Shown in pieces: positions 10,693 to 22,640 of a DNA stretch of 64,000 bases (its first letter is position 1; every line of letters starts with the position of its first letter). Made by a program: the position numbers and the translations under genes. A model generated the notes under the pieces. That model was not told the origin of the DNA. It did not search any database and saw only the letters and a program-made list of their open reading frames with translations. The DNA is taken from the NCBI RefSeq assembly GCF_900496995.4, contig NC_044024.1:19718698-19782697 (forward strand). Reading direction: 5' to 3'. The stretch is from Aquila chrysaetos chrysaetos. Taxonomy: Eukaryota > Chordata > Aves > Accipitriformes > Accipitridae.

Positions 10693-13600
10693 CAGCACCA
10701 TCTGCGGCACCAGCTCCGGCTCCTTCTCCCACCATGACCAGCCCCTCATCCGTCTCTAGATGTTCTCAGCTACCTTTGTGAACCCCCCAGGTTTGGTTAA
10801 ATTCTTAGTGTTGCCAGTATCTTGATTGGGTTCATTTTAGCTTGTATAAAAAAATTAGTCTTGTATAAAAAAATTTCATCTCCTGGATAATTTTGAATCC
10901 ACTGTGTTTCAATGGCATTGACTTAGGGCTTGTTCCATCAGCAATGACAGGTAATTCAAATAAGCATTTTGGTTTCAAAACACTTGTAACTCTCTACTGT
11001 TTGCATCTACTTCCATTTCTCCCTTTCAGGATCAGCTTTTCAGAGGTTTGTGAGCACCTAGTAACACAGTGAGATGCCTTGAGGGCATTTCACAAGTGCC
11101 TTAGCTCATTTGTCCATGTCTTTTTCTTTTTCATTTTTTTTTAAGTCTAGATAAAAGGTATGTGCTGGTTTGCCCTTATCTTCTGTTTCACTGACACACT
11201 CAAGGAATTTTATATGTTTTGAGCTGGAAGATTTTCCTTTATGGGCTTCTGCGGCTTTGTCCCTATTTATTCATGCTTAGCCAAAAGTCTCATGTTTATC
11301 GTCATTTTTTTGTTCCCATTCATTTATTCGGTACGAAACTAATGCCCACGGGGCTGTAATTTCCAGGACTGCTTTAAGCTGATTTTAATACAAGATTGTT
11401 TTCCACTGGCAGTGTTACATAGTTTTGGAGGCTGTGCTGCTCTGCTGCCATGGCACAGCCCAAGCAGTGCTCCTGCCCCAAAGCCTTCTTCCCAAAACCA
11501 GGTACGCTCCTCTTCCTTGGCGGGGACGGAAACACTGCAGATCCTCTTTGGTCCACAGTTTGTATAATTTTATTAGGCTGATGATTTGAGCTTTCTTGCT
11601 TCTCTGGGGTTATTGAGTCTGTGGTTAAAATGATCAGTGTTAGAGCAGGGAACGGCTCTCCTGGTCCTGACCAAGGGTCCTCCAAGCTTCAAATCTTACC
11701 TCTAAGCACAGCCAGAAAGTAAACAGGCATCCAAAATGCTGACATTGCTGCCGAAAGTAAAAATCCTCCATCTACAGATTGCTTTAAAGCACAAATTGCA
11801 TTTCGGCCCCTTTCTCTCCTGCTCTGAGGGGCAACGTGGGCTGCTCTGCTCTGAAAATTGGACTTTTTCGAACCGGTGGGCCCCAGCTTGCTGTGGATGG
11901 CCAGGAGTGGTTCGCAGCCCACGACAAACCAGGCTCCGCTCTCCTGCTTGGAAAGATTTCCAAAACATCACCAGTTACGGCCAGCACAGCCAAAAATCAT
12001 CCCCAGGCGTACGGCTGCAGCACCTGCATGGCACCCTTGTCTAAGTGCCCCGAATAGCCTCTCGCAGAGAGGCCCCCTGAAATGAATGCCAAGGCGATGG
12101 AAACAGAACGGATTAATATGTCGGTCGGCTGTCAACCCAATCCCTCCGAAATGTTTGGAGCAGGGCTAGCCGTGCCACTGTTTTGTCAGACAACTACGGT
12201 TCATCAGGTCTCTGCTAATGCCGGCAGCGACGGTCCGTATCAAAACCGCTCACATGTACGTACACACGCGCACACACATACAGGGTTCTGGCAAATAAAC
12301 AAGGCTTGTCCTGGCACAGCCCCAAAGCCAAAACAGAGCTCTGCCCTGCCCCCCTGCCTCTTAAACCAAGACTAATCTTCCGAGCCTAAACTTCGGATCC
12401 TGAATTTGCATGAGATTCCTCACTCAGCTCCTGCTTTTCTCATAAACCTACTCATAAAGTAACAGACCAAGCTGGAACAGGTTAAAGTAATTATATTACA
12501 CCAATTACATCATATCGTAGTATTTATTTTGTTTTGTCTTTTTAAAAAAAACACTGAATTTCTCTTTTAAAAAAAAAAAAACTGAATTGTAACATCAAGC
12601 AGAGAAGTCAAAGAAAGGGGACTTTCATGAACCTTGGTTAAATGCTCAGCAGTAAGAATCAGAACAGCTTCTTCACAAAACAGAAACTCTTTTACAGGGA
12701 AGGATTTCAGAAATAATACAGAAATCTTCTCTTATATGTCACTATTGACAGCAATACACCTGCAAGGAATACGATTAGTCTAAGGGCAGGGGCGGCAGCC
12801 AGCTGCGGGGCTCCTGCCTCCCAGCACTTTTGCAACTGTGGCATAACTCCAGATTGTTTGGGGTTTTTTTTCCTTCCCCTTCTTTCTTTTCCTCTTTCTT
12901 TTCTCCCTTCCCTATACAACGTCAGCACTTTCAAAGTTCAAACTCCAGCAGCGGTCCGAGAGGCAGAAGTTGGAGGTGGCGGAGAGGGAGAGGGCTGCTG
13001 GCACCCAGCCCTGCCCCAAGCCACCGCTCCTCGGCGGGAGCTGGCTGGAAGGACGGGGCAGAGGAAGCATGACTTACCCTCATGTGACAGGAGATGCGAA
13101 AAAACGTGTGGCTTTTGCCGGTCGTACACCGCTGAGCACGAATTTCACGTCTGCAGGGCGCTTGGAAAAGGGGCTTAAGCGCCCCAGGGATGATGTCTGA
13201 TTTTGTGCAACTCGTGGGCTCCCAAGCCAGCCCTGAAGGAAACCTGATCGCACCTCAGGGTCTCCTGATCGTCCTGGAGGAAAGGGCTTTCTCTGGGATC
13301 AATACAAGATGAGTCGAGCAGGGCTTACGGCGTTGACAGGCACCCCTGCGCTGAGCTGAAACTCCCCCGGGAGCCGAGGCTGTTCCCGGCTGCGGGAACA
13401 CGGTTACCGTTCTGGAAGGGCTGCGAGCTCCTCTCAGCATTGCCTCTCCCGTCTTGCAGTGTCTCCTGGTGCCGAGGTTTTCAATGGAGACATGTTTTAG
13501 CTTTCTGAGCATTGGCCTGATTTCTGGAAGCAGAAATCCCCCCTCTTTTATTCCAGAAGCCATACCAGATATTAGACTACATGGAGAAGATGTAGTAAGA

Positions 13601-16275
13601 AAGCGCAGATAAAGGTCATTATTTTTACTGCAGCCTTTTTTATTTCTTACTTGTTCCTTATGATGCATAATATCAGTCATAAAACTTCTCGGAAAAACAA
13701 ATGATCCATTTTTTGTGTTAAGCTCAATACACGGGCAGGCAGCTGCAGATACAATTTCTTCTAAGAGTAAATTTCCTCCAACCAATTTCTCTCTTGCCAT
13801 TTTCAGGGCCAGATTTGTTTGCTGCTCTGTACGTTTCAGAAACTTTAATGATGTCAGTGAAACCTAAAGGTTAAGTGGATCTGTTCCAGATTCACACAAA
13901 AATACACAAGCTCCATTAAAAAAAGGATCTTTTATGGTTTACTCTCCCAGCAAACTTTTCTCTTTCCTCCATTTCTTTCATGATTCCTCTCTGTACGTCA
14001 CTTCTCTCCTTCCACATGGAAGGTGAGCCGTGAACTCCACTCCTCAGCACTCATCTTCCTTTGCATCTTCACTTTTTTTCCTTGTTTCATTATTTTTAGG
14101 CTACAGTTTTCTCTTAAATTATTCTTTTAAAGAGCTGCTTATTCAGGCCCATCTCTCCCTGAAATTCTCTCCGATCTGCACTAAAAACCCAACTCAGGCA
14201 TAACGCCAAGTCTGCGTTTCAGCCAGGCAGTCTCCGACGACAGACTCATGATCTGATCTTTCTGTATTTTGCAGTTATGCAAGGTTTGGATGAATTTAGC
14301 CGTAGAGAGTCCCAGTTCTGGAGCTATACTTCTCATCCACATTTTACAGCTCAGACAGAAGGAAACGACAATCTTTAAAAGAGACTGGCAGGCTACGGTA
14401 CCCATAAATCCAAGCTGGACAACAGTGTGTGGGTTTTTTTCTCTCGCGTCTCTGCTGAGGCAAGAATTAGCATTGAAACTCATTCTGGTTTTAGGCTTTT
14501 TAGATGATGCTCATGTCTTATTTCTCTCCCAGAAACCTTCGCATCCGGTAGCCAACGTCAACCACATCTGACAGCAGCAAAGATCCCCAAGACGCTCTGC
14601 TTTGGCAAAACTCATGGAAAACAGGGAGCCAAGCAGAACGACTCTCGGTGGCCCTGCGGAGAGAAGGGCTGGGGCAGGGGTTCACCCCTTGTCGGGGACT
14701 GGGGCAGGAGATCAGCCTCGAGCCCCCGTTGCAGCACCCAGGAAACCCGGCTCCGCTCGCCGGGTTGCGTTTCCTTCCCTTGCGGGCAGCCGTGGAAGCG
14801 AGGCGTTTCTCAGATGCGTCAGTGTCCTAAACTGCTTCGCTTACAGCCCACCCTTCTGTGGAGACGCCTTACCGTCCACCCGGAAAAACGCCGACGACAA
14901 CAGTTCAATTCTCCCGGGTTTAAACTGGGATTGAACAAGCCTGATTAAATTTAGAGTTTTATAATTTTTGGATAACAATCCCAGTATTTACAAAAAAAAA
15001 TATTTAGTAGTGATTTTTATCTCACCTCTATCTAGCGAAACAACAGCCACCAGTAAGGTAGGTTCTGCAATATTTTGGATTCAGTGCTGTCGAGCAGATG
15101 GTATTTATTGACAAACCTGCTGCTAAACTGTTTGCGTTCCCGGGGCTGTAGGTGCAGCCAGCCCGAAGCGCAATCACTACTCATTACTGAAATACTCATT
15201 TCCCTGGAAAACCATCTGTGTCATTCAGTCATGGCAGAAGCCCAGAAACGTCCCATTCCCTGCACCGCCACCACCTCCCCAGCACTATTTATACGCATCC
15301 GTGCCTGGACTATGTTTTCTGTCTCCTTTCTGAAGCCCTCATCGCCCACCCTACAGTAAACACAGGGCAGCAAGATGAATGAGACGTAGATTGTACGTAT
15401 CATTTCCAGCTTTTCATCCTTACAAATACGAACTGAAGTCCATAGGTGCAGGAGAGTGGCTGAGAGCAAGACTGGCTAATGCAGCAACCTAAACTACATT
15501 GTATGATGTACTGCTGTCACGTGAAAGGGACCAAGGGGAGAGAGACGGGCAAGGAGCGTGACAAAGAGGTACCGATGTGGCGTGGACACGAGAACGGCCA
15601 GCTACCTTGTGTGAGGTGCGCTGGAGTCTGCCAGAAGCACAGAGGCAGCGAGCAGTGGACAGGCTCCGACGGCTCCGGCAGAAACACGTGAACCCTCGGC
15701 TCGCTCTGCCGTGCTGCAGGGGCGAGCTGAGGGAGAAACCTCAGCCCTAAACACACCGACGCTTCCTCGTCTCCTTGGGACCAAGGACGCATTTGGCAAT
15801 GGGGAGCTGAGGGAGAGGTGGGTAAGGTATCGCTCCAGCACTCCCTAGGAGCTATTTACATACCTCTGAATTACATTTCTATGCAACAATTTGCGTAGCT
15901 AATTGTGCATCTTTCACGGTGTCACGGCACAGCCCCCCATAAATACATCTTTAATTTAGGATGATGAACGCACCTTGCCACTCCACCCTAGGGGGTAGTA
16001 GCTTGTGCTTCTTCGTCCTTACCTGATGGAAAAGGTGTAGAATTTCACCCAGACACACTCTCTTACTAACAAAATAAAGTTCTGCATTGCATCAGAAATG
16101 TAGACGTGTCTCTTAAGGTGGATAGGTGACGGCCCAGATTGGTTTGTCACTGATTTCCTCCTCTCTATACTGACAAGAATCCCTTTTCCGTCACTAACAC
16201 ATAAGACATCAGATGTCTCAATAGTCTCGTATCTGCATAAGTCTTGAAAAATGTGAACAATACCAGAGTGACAAC
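10693..16275. other. Intergenic, no gene recognised
   Basis: No credible exon. The longest frame (minus strand, 13,255-13,800, 181 codons) has no recognisable domain and its composition shifts along its length. AT-rich and GC-rich patches alternate, with A-runs near 12,545 and 12,570 and a T/C-rich patch at 12,860-12,910. Confidence 0.5.
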
Positions 16276-16279
16276 GATA

Positions 16280-16437
16280 TGAACGTAGACGTTGCCCAGA
16301 GAGGTCGGGCCATCTCCTTCCTTGGAGATCTCCAGTGTTGTTCTGAACGGGGACCCGAGCACCCCGATCACCGTTGAGGCTAACCCTGCTTTGAGGTCCA
16401 GCTGTACCACATGCCCTCCAGCGGTCCTTCCCAAAAT
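16280..16437 (+). mobile_element. CR1-like LINE 3' fragment
   Basis: The segment beginning GTTGCCCAGAGAGGTC, then CTCCTTCCTTGGAGAT, then ACCCTGCTTTGAGGTCC and CCAGCGGTCCTTCCCAAA, follows the order of conserved blocks in the 3' end of chicken-repeat-1 elements. It is diverged, with a small insertion in the middle, and is truncated at both ends. This supports an avian or other sauropsid genome. Confidence 0.7.
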
Positions 16438-16439
16438 AC

Positions 16440-17431
16440 ATTTTCCTATGCTTTTATGACCGCGGCAAATGCACCTACGGTACGTTTTATGATTTGGAAT
16501 GATTCTTTTGAGTATCCCATCCCAGCATAATTTGTTGTCTGGAACAGGAATTACACAGGCGCTCTCTTTAATTAATGAACTAAACGGAAAGAAGGCACAT
16601 CTATAGAGCACTCCACTGAGGTGGCCTGAACGCCAATAAAATACTGACTTGTATTTCCTACCCATTGGCTTTCAGGTTTTATAGACTGTGCTCAGTTTGT
16701 TGCGTTAGCCCGGGCAGACATCGGTGCTGAAAGGCGCGACATGCAGCCATCCACGCTGCGCGCCGGACGGCTCGAACCTGGAGCAAGTCAACGCGCTGAC
16801 TGAAGAGGGACATCTGAACTCGTATTTGGGCCTGGCTAGCACATCGAGTAAAGACAGAGCCATAGCAATGGGAAACACTCAACTCAGGCCCTTTTATGCG
16901 AAATTTAGGCTTTCTGAAACAGAATAAAATAAGAGAGTCCCTGCTGGGGGTGGAGGTAGCACAGAATAGCTGCTGTGCTTCAGCTCACACCCTCACTTAT
17001 TGTGAAATAGCTTCCCTGTTTAGACAAGCCCTAAGAGATGTGGAAATTTATAATGCGTATTTAATCTTTCCATCTCTTCTTTTCTTACCGTTTTCATGTT
17101 TCCTCAGGCTTTGAAGATTCAACATCACTTTTTCCCAGAAACTACAAGTCTTAAGGCGAAAATAAGGCAGCTAGAAATTGCCTGCTGCCAGTCGGACTAA
17201 AGAGTTTGTAACTTTTTCCAGCACAGGAAATGTTCAATATTTTGATAGCAGTGACCGTGTTTTAATGCATTTATGCCCTTAGGGTTATAGAAATCCTTCA
17301 TTCACAGCATTACCCCACCCCGGATCACAGGACCACTACTATTTGTACAGTGCCATTGTGCTTTTCAACAGTATCAAAAGATAGACAGCTCCGCTTGGGA
17401 GCCGTCCCTGCTCGCCTTTATTATTCTGTTT
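16440..17431. other. Intergenic, no gene recognised
   Basis: Short frames only. No repeat, RNA gene or exon was recognised between the CR1 fragment and the provirus. Confidence 0.5.
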
Positions 17432-17436
17432 AAACC

Positions 17437-18028
17437 TGTATTGGGTCTGGCCGGGATGGAATTAATTTTCCCCATAGCAGCCCCCCTAGCACTGTGCTGT
17501 GTACTGGCAGCTGGAAAGGTGTTGATAACCCAGCAGTGTTGTGGCTGCTGCTGAGCAGTGCTCCACAGCGTCAAGGCTGTCTCTCCAACAGTCCCCCCTC
17601 ACCAGCAGGCTGGGGGTGGGCAAGGTCTTGGGAGGGGACACAGCCAGGACAGCTGACCCAAACTCACCAAAGGGGTGTTCCAGACCATAGGACATCTGCT
17701 TGGCAATAAAAGCTCAGAGAAAGGAGGAGGAAGGCGGGGGGGCATTCGTTATTATGGCATTTCTCTTCCAGAGGAACCGCTACGCGTACTGAAGCCCTGC
17801 TTCCCGGGAAGTGGCTGGACTTCGCCTGCTGATGGGAAGTAGAGAATAAATATTTTGTTTTCTTTTGCTTCCGCACGTGGCCTTTGCTTTTGCTTTATTA
17901 AACTGCCTTTATCTTGACCCACGAGTTCTCTTCCATCTTATTTTCTCCCCTCCCCATCTAGCTGAGGAGGGGCAGTGACAGAGCAGCTTGGTGGGCACCT
18001 GGTGTCCAGGCAAGGTCAACCCACCACA
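17437..18028 (+). repeat. 5' LTR of the provirus
   Basis: 592 bp, starting TGTATTGGG and ending CCACCACA. It contains AATAAA at 17,705-17,710, and another AATAAA within GAGAATAAATATT near 17,845. By eye it differs from the 3' LTR at roughly 15-20 positions plus a few small indels, about 97% identity, which points to a comparatively recent insertion. Confidence 0.9.
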
Positions 18029-18036
18029 ATCCTTTC

Positions 18037-18053
18037 TGGCACCCAAGGTGGGG
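18037..18053 (+). other. Possible primer-binding site
   Basis: TGGCACCCAAGGTGGGG lies eight bases after the 5' LTR and begins TGG as tRNA primer-binding sites do. The spacing is longer than usual and I could not match it to a particular tRNA. Confidence 0.35.
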
Positions 18054-18229
18054 CCTGAGACAACAGCAGTTCTGTATTAAGCGTGTTATAGTTACAGCAG
18101 TTATTAAGGGGCAAGCATGTATGCGGGTCATGGAGTTTGTTGGCTGCACTGCTTATCTCTTCATTTTGCTGGGCTTGGGAATGAGCTTGACTGGGGGAAC
18201 CCAGCTGCCCAAGAATCCTGGAAGAGATC

Positions 18230-18829
18230 ATGGACTGGCCAGAAGGCAGAGATTTTGGAGCATCACCTGAGGAGGTGGCTTGTGCCCAAGAGGCACCACC
18301 ATATAATGAGTTATCAGAAGATGAAAGGCGTTATGCTTTGTTTACTGATGGATCCTGTCATGTTGTAGGAAACCAGCAGAAGTGGAAAGCTGCTGTGTGG
18401 AGTCCCACACAACAAGTCATTGAAGCCACTGAAGGAGAAGGTGAACCAAGTCAGTTTGCAGAAGTGAAAGCCACCCAACTAGCCCTAGAGATCACTGAAC
18501 AAGAAAGGTGGCCAGTAGTCTATGCTGACTCCTGGATGGTGGCTAATGCCCTGTGGGGCTGGCTACAGTGGTGGAAGAAGTCCAGCTGGCAGCGCAGGGG
18601 TAAACCCATCTGGGCTGCTGCATTGTGGCAGGACAGCGCTGCCCGGGTAGGAAACATCACTCTAAAGGTACGTCAAGTAGATGCTCAAATGCCCAAAAGC
18701 CGCCCCGCTGAAGAACACGGAAACGATGAACAGGTAGACAAGGCTGTCAAAATTGAAGTGGCTCAGGTGGACCCGGACCAAGAGCATAAGGGTGAGCTAT
18801 TTGTAGCTCGATGGGCCCATGAAACATGA
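18230..18829 (+). pseudogene. Retroviral pol fragment: RNase H domain
   Basis: A 199-codon open frame. The first 40 residues look like the connection region, followed by an RNase H fold with FTDGSC (first catalytic Asp), FAEVKA (Glu) and YADSW (second Asp), so the visible catalytic acids are present. The frame runs on to the start of the integrase zinc-binding region and ends at a TGA (18,827-18,829) where pol would continue. Reverse transcriptase is absent upstream, so this cannot support retrotransposition. It is annotated as a broken remnant of pol. Whether the short frame is ever translated is unknown. Confidence 0.85.
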
Positions 18830-19650
18830 GGACATCTAGGGAGAGATGCAACGTACAGATCGAGGGGCGGACCTGACCATGGAGGCCATCACGCAGGTCA
18901 CTCATGAATGTGAAACACGTGCCGCGATCGAGCGAGCCACAAGAGTAAGGTCTCCCTGGAACAGAGCGGTGCCTGGGTTTTCGATACAGTGAGGCCTGGC
19001 AAATTGACTGTATGGGACCACCGCCACGAACACGCCAAGGCAAGCGCTACATGCTCACCGTGGTGGAAGCAACTACCGGTTGGCTAGAAACACACCCTGT
19101 AAACCATGCCACTGCCCGAAACACCACCTTAGGCCTTGAAAGGCAAATTTTGTGGTGACGTGGTACCTCAGCAAGAATTGAACCGGGCAACGGGACTCAT
19201 TTCCGAAATAACCTCATAAACTTCTGGGCCAAGAAACACGGCATTGAGTGGGTGTATCACATCCCCTACCACCCACAAGCCTCTGGAAAGTTTGAGAGAT
19301 ATAATGGTCTGTTAAATACTATGTTGAGAGCATTGGGCAATGGGGCATGGAAGCATTGGGATATAAATTTAGTAGAAGCCACTTGGCTGGTTAACACCAG
19401 AGGATCTGCTAACCGTCCTGGTCCTGCCCGGACAAAACCCCTACATACTGTGGGAGGAGATAAGGTCCCCATGGTGCACACGGGGAAGTGGCTGGGGAGG
19501 GTGGTGTGGATTGCTGCTCCCTTGGGAGAAGGCAAACCCATTTGTGCGTTTGTTTTTGCTCAAGGACCTGGGTGTACTTAGTGGGTCATGTGGAAGGATG
19601 GGGAGACCCAGTGTGTGCCTCAAGGAGAGTTAACCTTGGGGGAAAAATAA
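18830..19650 (+). pseudogene. Retroviral pol fragment: integrase, broken
   Basis: Integrase sequence follows RNase H but in another frame (frameshift between 18,829 and 19,006). The core lies in one frame: QIDCMGP with the first Asp at 19,006-19,008, GNGTHFRN where the second catalytic Asp is replaced by Gly (19,186-19,188), and SGKFERYNG with the Glu at 19,294-19,296. In-frame stops fall at 19,156-19,158 and 19,579-19,581, and the domain end is at 19,648-19,650. In the N-terminal zinc-binding region the CETRAA motif appears to have lost one Cys of the HHCC set. The gene is non-functional by several independent lesions. Confidence 0.85.
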
Positions 19651-20573
19651 TCTGTGATGTGAGTCGTATGTTGTAGGAAGTAATGTAGCAGGAACGACCT
19701 GAACCGATGAAGAGTCAGTTTTGCAAGGAACCAGGGGCAAGTGCAGCGATGACCCAAACCAAGCTGGTGTCAGTGCCCAACAATCGAACATGCTGCTTCT
19801 CCTGTCCTGAGCACCCACCTTGAAAGATGGGGCTCGAGTCATAGCCTGTTCTTTTGAACATTTGGAGGAGTGGAAGAAACCCATGGAATGGGAGAACAGT
19901 ATCTATCTGTTAAAGGACAGGGGATAGTAGTTAATGAGAATGTATAAATCTGTATGTTGGGTATAAAGAAGGTTTAAGTATGTAGTATAAGTTGTAAGTG
20001 TTGGTAAGAAGACATATCGGTAGTCCTCATTCCCTGTGATCACCTAGTTGCCTGTAAGGAGTGCGCTGAAGCACTTAATAAATGCCCTGTGTGTTGTACA
20101 AATATTATGAAAAGACAGGAAACTTTTATGTATTAGTGAAATACACAGTACTGTGGATGCAAACGTTTCCTGCTTTATTGCTTTTATACATGTAATGCAA
20201 TAACAGACGGTTGGGTGTTTGGCAGTCTAGCACACATATTTATGGAGCATCTCACTTTAGGGATAATGTAAGCAATAAAGCTTTAATCAGCACTCTGAAA
20301 CATGAGTTGACTGTCAGAAGCTGCTAGATTTTTGTTTATAACACTCACATTCAACTGCCTCCTTATTACTCTCCTTACTTTTTGTGGTTTTACTTCAAAG
20401 TTGTAACCTAAAATAACTATTGCTGAATTCACAGGTCTTCTATTTCTATGAGTGTTCACGCTTACATTAATGTATTATAAATGCAGAAGTTAAAAAAATA
20501 CTCGTCCATGAAATGGCATGGGAAAACTGAGTGTTCTCATTGAGTAGTAGTGATGCCGCATTTGTCTCCTCAC
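19651..20573 (+). other. Provirus 3' interior, origin unclear
   Basis: No env-like frame is visible. From about 19,900 onward the DNA turns AT-rich and contains AATAAA-like signals (for example GCAATAAAGC near 20,273). I see no purine-rich tract directly before the 3' LTR, where the preceding bases are TTTGTCTCCTCAC. It may be decayed retroviral DNA, a later insertion, or sequence captured into the element. Confidence 0.5.
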
Positions 20574-21164
20574 TGCATTGGGTCTGGCCGGGATGGAATT
20601 AATTTTCCCCATAGCAGCCCCCCTAGCCCTGTGCTGTGTACTGGCAGCTGGAAAGGTGTTGATAACCCAGCAGTGTTGTGGCTGCTGCTGAGCAGTGCTC
20701 CACAGCACCAAGGCTGTCTCTCCAACAGTCCCCCCTCACCAGCAGGCTGGGGGTGGGCAAGGTCTTGGGAGGGGACACAGCCAGGACAGCTGACCCAAAC
20801 TGACCAAAGGGGTGTTCCAGACCATAGGACATCTGCTCGGCAATAAAAGCTCAGAGAAAGGAGGAGGAAGGCGGGGGGGGCATTCGTTATTATGGCATTT
20901 CTCTTCCAGAGGAACCGCTACGCGTACTGAAGCCCTGCTTCCCGGGAAGTGGCTGGACATCGCCTGCTGATGGGAAGTAAAGAATAAAATATTTTGTTTT
21001 CTTTTGCTTCCACACGCGGCCTTTGCTTTTGCTTTATTACACTGCCTTTATCTTGACCCACGAGTTCTCTTCCATCTTATTTTCTCCCTCCCGTCCAGCT
21101 GAGGAGAGGAGTGACAGAGCAGCTTGGTGGGCACCTGGTGTCCAGGCAAGGTCAACCCCCTACA
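20574..21164 (+). repeat. 3' LTR of the provirus
   Basis: 591 bp, starting TGCATTGGG and ending CCCCTACA, followed by the target duplication AAACC. It carries the same AATAAA (about 20,842) as the 5' LTR. It ends about 1.3 kb upstream of the start codon of the PICALM-like gene and in the same orientation, so it could in principle supply an upstream promoter or enhancer. Confidence 0.9.
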
Positions 21165-21599
21165 AAACCTCTTTTGTATTTTTAGCCAGGTAGTAAGCTG
21201 GTACAAAGACAGCCAGGCTAGGAGGGCGGGGGGAGTCGCAGAGCCAGGAGTTCCTGGGCTGTTTGTTTAGCCCCGCGTGCGCGGTACCACTACCGTGTGG
21301 TTGACGGTGGTCTGAAGCACCTTCCCGGTAACGGCCCAGCTCCAACGGGCCGTGTCCGCACCAGAGAAACCACCGCCCGCCCTCCTGTTTGCTCTGCGGA
21401 AAGCGGCAAGCAAGTGAACGCACACGTACAGTGAACCGCCGTTCCCTCCGTTTTTTCGGCTGGACCCATCACCCGGTTCCCGTCCCACCCGGTTCCCGTC
21501 CCACCCGGTTCCTTGGCGTAATTTTACACACGCGAGGCCCGTCTCCTCGAAACCAGGTCGACGCCAGGCAGCCGCCGCTGCGGTTTTACCAGGTTTTCG

Positions 21600-21620
21600 C
21601 CCCCCCCCCCCCCCCCCCCC
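21600..21620. repeat. C homopolymer, 21 nt
   Basis: Uninterrupted run of C at the left edge of the promoter CpG island. Length may be unreliable because long homopolymers are hard to sequence. Confidence 0.9.
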
Positions 21621-21839
21621 GATGCAACCCGTTCCCCTCCCGAGGAGTTTCTGGCGCAGCTCCGCAGCAGCCTCGCCCGGCCCCCGGCCCAGCGGGGTCG
21701 CGACCGACACGCTTTTAATTTTTTCCTCTTTTCGATCCGCCCGAAGAACAAAGGGCTGGGGGAGGAGGTTCACGCCGTGTGACAAGAATCCCCTGCGCTG
21801 TTCGGGGGGGGGGGGGGGGGGTGTCCCTCTCCCGACCCG

Positions 21840-22640
21840 CCAAACGCCCACTGACGTCACCCGTGACGGAGGAGCCCCGCCGGGCACGCGGCCGCACCGA
21901 GCGTGCCTTCCCGCCACGAGGCTGCGCGCCCCCGCCGCGGGGGGGGGGGGGGGGCGGTGCGCGCCGCCGACGGCCGCGCGAGCCTCGGGAGCGGGGTGGG
22001 CGGGCTTGGCGGGGGGGGGGGGGGGGGGGCGGGCGCGCGCGGTCACCTGACGCAGCCGCCGCCGCGGCCGCCGCCATTTTGTGCGGGGGGGTGTAAATGT
22101 GAAAGGGAAAGCCGGAGCGCTGCCCGCGGAAGGAGGCAGAGCGGAGCGGAGCCGAGCCGAACCGGGGCCGGGAGCGGCCAGCCTGTAGCCGGCGGGGCCG
22201 GGAGGCGGGGGGTTCGCCGGCGCACCGCGGGGCTGCGGCCGAGAGGAGCCGGTGAGGCGGAGCCCGGCGAAGGACTCCCTCGCCGGCGTCGCAGCGGAGG
22301 GGGCTGCCGGCGTCCCTTTCCCCCCCGGGGAGGCTGCGCTCGCCTCCCCGGCCGCGGGGGGAGCCGCTGCCCCGGCCTTGCCGCCCGCCGCGGCGGGTCC
22401 GCGGGGGGGGGGGGGGGGTCAGGGGGCGAGGAGCCGCCGCCAGGGCCGCGCCGACGATGTCGGGGCAGTCGATCACCGACCGCATCACGGCGGCGCAGCA
22501 CAGCGTCACCGGCTCGGCCGTCGCCAAGGCCGTCTGCAAGGCGACGACCCACGAGGTGATGGGCCCCAAGAAGAAGCACCTGGACTGTGAGTAGGACCCC
22601 CGCGGCGGGACCGCCTCCGTTCGCCCGCCGGGCAGCCGCT
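21840..22640 (+). promoter_or_regulatory. CpG-island promoter and 5' UTR of the PICALM-like gene
   Basis: Extremely GC- and CpG-rich DNA surrounds the first coding exon. A perfect CRE (TGACGTCA) is at 21,852-21,859, an E-box (CACCTG) sits at about 22,044, and GCCGCCATTTTG (YY1-type site) is at 22,070-22,081. There is no TATA box. The YY1-type site and the following GTGCGGGG are typical of transcription start regions in TATA-less genes, so the 5' UTR probably begins near 22,080-22,150. Long G-runs interrupt the island at 21,804-21,821, 21,939-21,954, 22,011-22,029 and 22,403-22,418. Confidence 0.75.
22457..22586 (+). CDS. PICALM-like coding exon 1
   Basis: Encodes residues 1-43 and the first base of codon 44. 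It starts [14 protein letters not shown] and ends at the lipid-binding MGPKKKHLD. The start codon has A at -3 and is in the position shared by all PICALM/AP180 proteins. Donor GTGAGT at 22,587. Confidence 0.95.

Larger units (their letters stand above)
17432..21169 (+). mobile_element. Internally deleted endogenous retrovirus with both LTRs and 5-bp target duplication
   Basis: Two direct repeats (17,437-18,028 and 20,574-21,164) begin TG and end CA. They are flanked on the outside by the same pentamer AAACC (17,432-17,436 and 21,165-21,169), while the inner flanks do not match, so this is one insertion. The interior of about 2.5 kb has lost gag, protease, most of reverse transcriptase and env, and keeps only RNase H and integrase sequence. 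The RNase H/integrase order and style suggest an ERVL-like avian family, but that assignment is by memory and not a search. Its sense direction matches the downstream gene. Confidence 0.9.

Noticed and set aside
10522..10749. Gly/Trp/Asp repeat protein on the minus strand
   Set aside because: It is a translation of the CCCAT microsatellite.
13255..13800. Minus-strand frame of 181 codons
   Set aside because: No known domain, no conserved motif, no CpG promoter or splice context. The length is possible by chance in this composition.
17437..21164. Two independent solo LTRs
   Set aside because: Only the outermost flanks share AAACC, and the inner flanks (ATCCT and CTCAC) do not match. Retroviral pol lies between them, so they are one provirus.
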